From Litorihabitans aurantiacus (lineage in GTDB: Bacteria > Actinomycetota > Actinomycetes > Actinomycetales > Beutenbergiaceae): DNA of 64,000 bases. The notes beneath the pieces were generated by a model. The model was not told the DNA's origin. It searched no databases and worked only from the letters and a program-made list of their open reading frames with translations. The first letter of the stretch is position 1. Every line of letters begins with the position of its first letter. Made by a program: the position numbers and the translations under genes. The stretch lies in NCBI RefSeq assembly GCF_030161595.1, contig NZ_BSUM01000001.1, positions 372,001 to 436,000 of the forward strand. Direction: 5' to 3'. Shown in pieces: positions 61,094 to 64,000 of this stretch.

Positions 61094-63385
61094 CTAGCCG
61101 GACGACCCCTCGACGTCGGTGAATCCGGCGTCGTCGTAGCGGTGCAGGAAGGCGGCCATCGCGTCGCGGTTGATCGGCGTCGTCGGGCGGTAGATCGCCG
61201 TCCCGTCGTTGCCGAGCCAACCGGTGGCGACGCCCTCGGTCACCAGCCACGTCACCTCGGGGTAGAACTGCGTGGCCGGGCCCATGTCGGTGAACGGTGA
61301 GACGGGCGGTGCCTCGTGCTCGGGGGAGTCGGCCATCCGGTACAGGAACGCGGCCATCGCATCGCGCCCGATCGGCTCCAGCGGGCGGAACGACGCCGTG
61401 CCGTCGCCGTCGGCCCACCCGGTGGAGATGCCCTCCTGCGCCAGCCAGACGATCTCGTCGTAGAACTGGTCGTCCGGGGCTACGTCGGTGAACGGCGAGG
61501 CCGGTGGAAGGTCGACGTCGGGCGACCCGGCCTGGCGGTGCAGGAACGCCGCCATCGCGTCCCGCGCGATCGGCGTCAGCGGCCGGAACTCCCGCGTGCC
61601 GTCCGGCAGCTCCCAGCCGCGCGAGATCCCGTGCTGCGCGAGCCACGCGATGTCCTGCGCGAAGAGCTGGTCGCGCTCGACGTCGGAGAAGCCACCTGTG
61701 AGCCCGGCGAGGCACGCCTGGTACGCGGCCGCGTCGGGGGAGAGGCGGAAGAAGTCGAACGACGCCGGGATCTCCGGTGCGCCCGTCGTGCCGCGGAAGG
61801 CGTACGGACCCACGTGGGTGAACGTGCCCGCGTCCGCGACGTCGCGGCCGTAGCGCTCGAACGTCTCGCCGTCGTAGGAGATGTGCGCCCGCACCGCATC
61901 ACCGTCGCTCGTCAGGCGCAGCCAGATCGTGCTCGTGCCCGCGATCGCGGGGGCGGCGCTGTCCATCCGGTTGCTGCCGCGCACGTGCTGCACCAGCTCG
62001 AGCCGCGGCCCGGGGGTCGCCTGGCCCAGGTCGAGCTTCACGTAGTCGTCGTCCGCGCGCCACAGCAGCAGGCCGGCCTGCTGGAACCGCTGCGCCGCCT
62101 CGACCGTGACCTTCGTGGTCACCTGCCACGCGCCGTCGGGCAGCTCCTGCTGCAGCAGCGGGGCCGCCGCCACGCCGCCCTCGTACGTGGGGATCGTCAG
62201 CGCGCCGTCGGCCACGGTGTGCCGGGCAGCGTCCTCGCGCAGCACCCGGTCCCAGGCGCCGGGGGCGAGCGCGTCGCCGTCGAACTCGTCGCTGCCGGGC
62301 GCGGCGCACACCTCGAAGACCGGGTTGGTCGGGTCCTCCGGGAAGCCGCCGAACGGCGGCGGGATCACGACGTCGGCGCCGTCCTTCGCCCACGCGATCG
62401 TGGCGCCCAGGCGGTCGCCCGACTCGTAGAACAGGTAGGTCTCGCCGTCGTCCGTGACGACCTGCGGTGCCGCCACGCGCCCCACGTCGTCGCCGAGCCC
62501 GCTCGCCTCGTGCAGCACGATCGGCGTCTCGCCCACCTCGCGCAGCGTCTCGTCGATCGTGCGGGCATAGCTCTTGCCGCTGGAGGCGTGGTAGATCACG
62601 TACAGCTCGCCGTCCCACTCCCACAGGTCGCCGCTCGAGACGTTCTGCCCCTCCTCGACGCCGGGTGCGACCACGTAGTCCGGGTCGACGGTCCACTCGC
62701 GCCCGTCCACCGACTCCGCCAGGCGGATGCGGCGCACGTCGTCGCGCTCGTTACCCATGTAGAACATGCCGTAGGCGTAGCCCGAGTCCGGATCGGGGTG
62801 CTCGAAGACGCGCGCGTAGCTCGTCTCGGTGACCTGCGGTCCGCCCATCGCGTTGTCGACGGCGATGCCGCCGTAGTCGAACGTCACGCCGTCGTCGGAC
62901 TCGGCCCAGCGCGTCTGGGAGTTGGTGCCGTGGAAGTACAGGAACATCCGACCCACCTCCTCGTTCCAGATCGCGTCCGCGCTCGAGACGTGCGGCACGG
63001 CGAAGTGCGGCTCCCACACGTCCTCGATGATCGGGTTGCCCGCGTACTCCGTCCACGGCCCCTCGAGGCTGTCGGAGTAGCGCACCGAGATGCCGCCCGG
63101 GTCGTCGTGCGGTGCGTAGTAGAGGTACCACTCCGCCAGCGGGTCCTCGAGGTGCTCACCCGCGTGGAAGACGCTCGGGAAGATGAACTCGTTGGTCGGG
63201 TTCCAGATCGCCTCGGGGCCCTTGCTGGTGATCACCCCCTGGTAGCCGAACTCGGGCCAGCCGGGCGGTGGGGGAAGGGTGTCGGCGCTGGCGGGCGCGG
63301 CCGTGGCGGCCAGCCCCACGAGGCCGATCGCGGCGGCGGCGAGCACCGCCGTCGCCCGGCGTCCGGGTGAGCTGTGGATCGTCAT
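61094..63385 (-). CDS. Secreted GH43-like glycosidase with SLH-like surface modules
   Basis: A 763-residue exported protein. Signal peptide 1-34 (ending ASA). Residues about 40-400 form a five-bladed propeller of the GH43/GH32 kind: EFIFPSVFHAGEHL, EWYLYYAPHDDPGG, DVWEPHFAVPHVSSADAIW and GDLWEWDGELYVIYHASS. A concanavalin-like domain follows at about 410-575 (DEFDGDALAPGAWDRV), as in GH43 beta-xylosidases. Three SLH-like modules end the protein (GISRGW, GISTGWADGDG, RDAMAAFLHRYDDAGF). The catalytic acids cannot be fixed by eye, so substrate is unknown, probably a plant or microbial glycan. LacI-controlled by context. Confidence 0.83.
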   Translation of the reverse strand: MTIHSSPGRRATAVLAAAAIGLVGLAATAAPASADTLPPPPGWPEFGYQGVITSKGPEAIWNPTNEFIFPSVFHAGEHLEDPLAEWYLYYAPHDDPGGISVRYSDSLEGPWTEYAGNPIIEDVWEPHFAVPHVSSADAIWNEEVGRMFLYFHGTNSQTRWAESDDGVTFDYGGIAVDNAMGGPQVTETSYARVFEHPDPDSGYAYGMFYMGNERDDVRRIRLAESVDGREWTVDPDYVVAPGVEEGQNVSSGDLWEWDGELYVIYHASSGKSYARTIDETLREVGETPIVLHEASGLGDDVGRVAAPQVVTDDGETYLFYESGDRLGATIAWAKDGADVVIPPPFGGFPEDPTNPVFEVCAAPGSDEFDGDALAPGAWDRVLREDAARHTVADGALTIPTYEGGVAAAPLLQQELPDGAWQVTTKVTVEAAQRFQQAGLLLWRADDDYVKLDLGQATPGPRLELVQHVRGSNRMDSAAPAIAGTSTIWLRLTSDGDAVRAHISYDGETFERYGRDVADAGTFTHVGPYAFRGTTGAPEIPASFDFFRLSPDAAAYQACLAGLTGGFSDVERDQLFAQDIAWLAQHGISRGWELPDGTREFRPLTPIARDAMAAFLHRQAGSPDVDLPPASPFTDVAPDDQFYDEIVWLAQEGISTGWADGDGTASFRPLEPIGRDAMAAFLYRMADSPEHEAPPVSPFTDMGPATQFYPEVTWLVTEGVATGWLGNDGTAIYRPTTPINRDAMAAFLHRYDDAGFTDVEGSSG

Positions 63386-63441
63386 CGATCGTTCTCCTCG
63401 GGTCGGTGGGTGGGGGGACATCGCCGTCCCCGCACCCGCGG

Positions 63442-63472
63442 TTGACACCTCGCGGTGCCGTCTGCGTAGACT
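63442..63472 (+). promoter_or_regulatory. Promoter of the lacI-type gene
   Basis: TTGACA at 63442-63447 and TAGACT at 63467-63472, spaced 19 bp, read rightward. Transcription would start near 63479, just before the palindromic operator at 63485-63532, so a bound repressor would block its own gene. Confidence 0.55.
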
Positions 63473-63484
63473 GCCGATCATCCT

Positions 63485-63532
63485 GCTCATGCGCATTAGC
63501 AACCGGCGATCCCGATGCTAATGCGCATGAGC
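63485..63532. promoter_or_regulatory. Large LacI-type operator, 17-bp perfect inverted repeat
   Basis: GCTCATGCGCATTAGCA (63485-63501) and its exact complement (63516-63532) flank a 14-nt spacer. Each arm contains ATGCGCAT, itself a palindrome with the central CG typical of LacI-family sites, so two dimer sites face each other 31 bp apart. It lies between the GH43-like gene (start 63385) and lacI (start 63599) and probably regulates both. Confidence 0.8.
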
Positions 63533-63598
63533 GGGGAGATTCCAGTAATACCTGCTCATCACGGCCGGCACCGCTGCCGGCCTCGGACGAGGGCCACG

Positions 63599-64000
63599 AT
63601 GACCACACCACGCACGCAGCCGCGCATCACCCAGCGCCGCATCGCCGAGCTCGCCGGCGTCAGCCAGTCCACCGTGTCCCTGGTGGTCAACGGCAAGGCC
63701 GACGCGCTCACCCGCATTCCCGCGGACACCCGCGAGCGCGTGCTGCAGGTGCTGCGCGAGGCCGAGTACGTCGCCGACCCCGCCGCGCGCCGCCTCGCCG
63801 GCGTGGGCAACCGGCTCGTCGGCGTCTTCACCTACGAGCCCGCCTTCCCCTCGGCCAGCCGCGACTTCTACGCCTCGCTCCTGACCGGCATCGAGTCGCA
63901 GGCCGAGAAGCTCGGGCTCGACCTGCTGATGTTCACCTCCGCCCCGGTCGTGGAGGTCGGCGCAGCCTGTTCCACCCCAACAACCGCCTCCGGCTCGCCG
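63599..64000 (+). CDS. LacI family regulator, N-terminal part, frame broken, cut by window end
   Basis: Partial. The N-terminal HTH reads ITQRRIAELAGVSQSTVSLV with the hinge helix following (YVADPAARRLAGVGNRLVG). The effector domain starts with GVFTYEPAFPSASRDFYASL. After DLLMFTSAP the frame changes: one more C in the CCCC run 63942-63945 gives PGRGGRRSLFHPNNRLRLA, as expected for the family. ATG at 63599 follows a GACGAGGG ribosome site. It probably represses the divergent GH43-like gene in the absence of a sugar ligand. Confidence 0.88.
   Translation, partial: MTTPRTQPRITQRRIAELAGVSQSTVSLVVNGKADALTRIPADTRERVLQVLREAEYVADPAARRLAGVGNRLVGVFTYEPAFPSASRDFYASLLTGIESQAEKLGLDLLMFTSAPVVEVGAACSTPTTASGSP

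Noticed and set aside
1-64000. CRISPR arrays, tRNA or rRNA genes, intact transposons
   Set aside because: No regularly spaced palindromic repeats, cloverleaf-like segments or transposase motifs were found on either strand.

Overview
This window comes from a high-GC, Gram-positive actinobacterium, most likely of the order Micrococcales (a relative of Cellulomonas, Beutenbergia or Georgenia). This rests on the very high GC content, frequent GTG starts with 1-4 nt start/stop overlaps, a bacterial XPB helicase, a DUF3027 gene, LAETG-type sorting signals and SLH-like modules of the RDAMAAFLYR type. I see no rRNA, tRNA, CRISPR array or intact insertion sequence.

Layout. (1) 0.3-5.8 kb: housekeeping genes, namely XPB helicase with a helicase-associated partner, a cold-shock protein and a DUF3027 protein. 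(2) 6-28 kb: an exopolysaccharide and cell-surface locus. It holds a priming glycosyl-phosphotransferase, a histidine kinase, a degenerate GGDEF-like membrane protein, a response regulator, two surface-protein genes, UDP-glucose dehydrogenase, a CAP lipoprotein, a Wzb-like phosphatase, a DUF4012 protein, a Wzz/tyrosine autokinase, glycosyltransferases, pyruvyl-transferase-like proteins, a flippase, a polymerase-like protein and a class E-like sortase with a lipobox. (3) 28.8-39.8 kb: an Lrp-linked peptide/opine-type ABC transport and catabolic cluster. It combines two permeases, two ATPases, a lipoprotein binding protein, a binding-protein homologue without signal peptide, two paralogous TPR-like proteins, a tautomerase-like protein lacking Pro1 and a 2-hydroxyacid dehydrogenase. 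(4) 39.8-45.1 kb: MarR/MFS, followed by a toxin-antitoxin island with a nucleotidyltransferase/XRE pair, hipBA and a hipA relic. (5) 45.2-50.5 kb: one gene for a secreted protein of about 1784 residues (sugar dehydrogenase, PKD, two near-identical TIM barrels, three SLH-like modules). (6) 51-52.2 kb: a divergent LysE exporter and Lrp regulator. (7) 52.7-60.2 kb: an operon-like set with an AA5 copper-radical-oxidase homologue, an Excalibur-like protein, a processive GT2, a GT39 and a GT2-GtrA protein, resembling Streptomyces cslA/glxA. (8) 60.8-64 kb: a small zinc-ribbon protein, a secreted GH43-like protein with SLH-like modules, and a divergent lacI with a large palindromic operator.

Sequence quality. 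At least thirteen genes have their reading frame broken, at fifteen places. Every break is repaired by adding one base, and at fourteen of the fifteen the best repair point is a run of three to five G or C. The pattern points to homopolymer under-calling rather than pseudogenisation. I annotate these genes as single CDS spanning the break and state where the frame changes.
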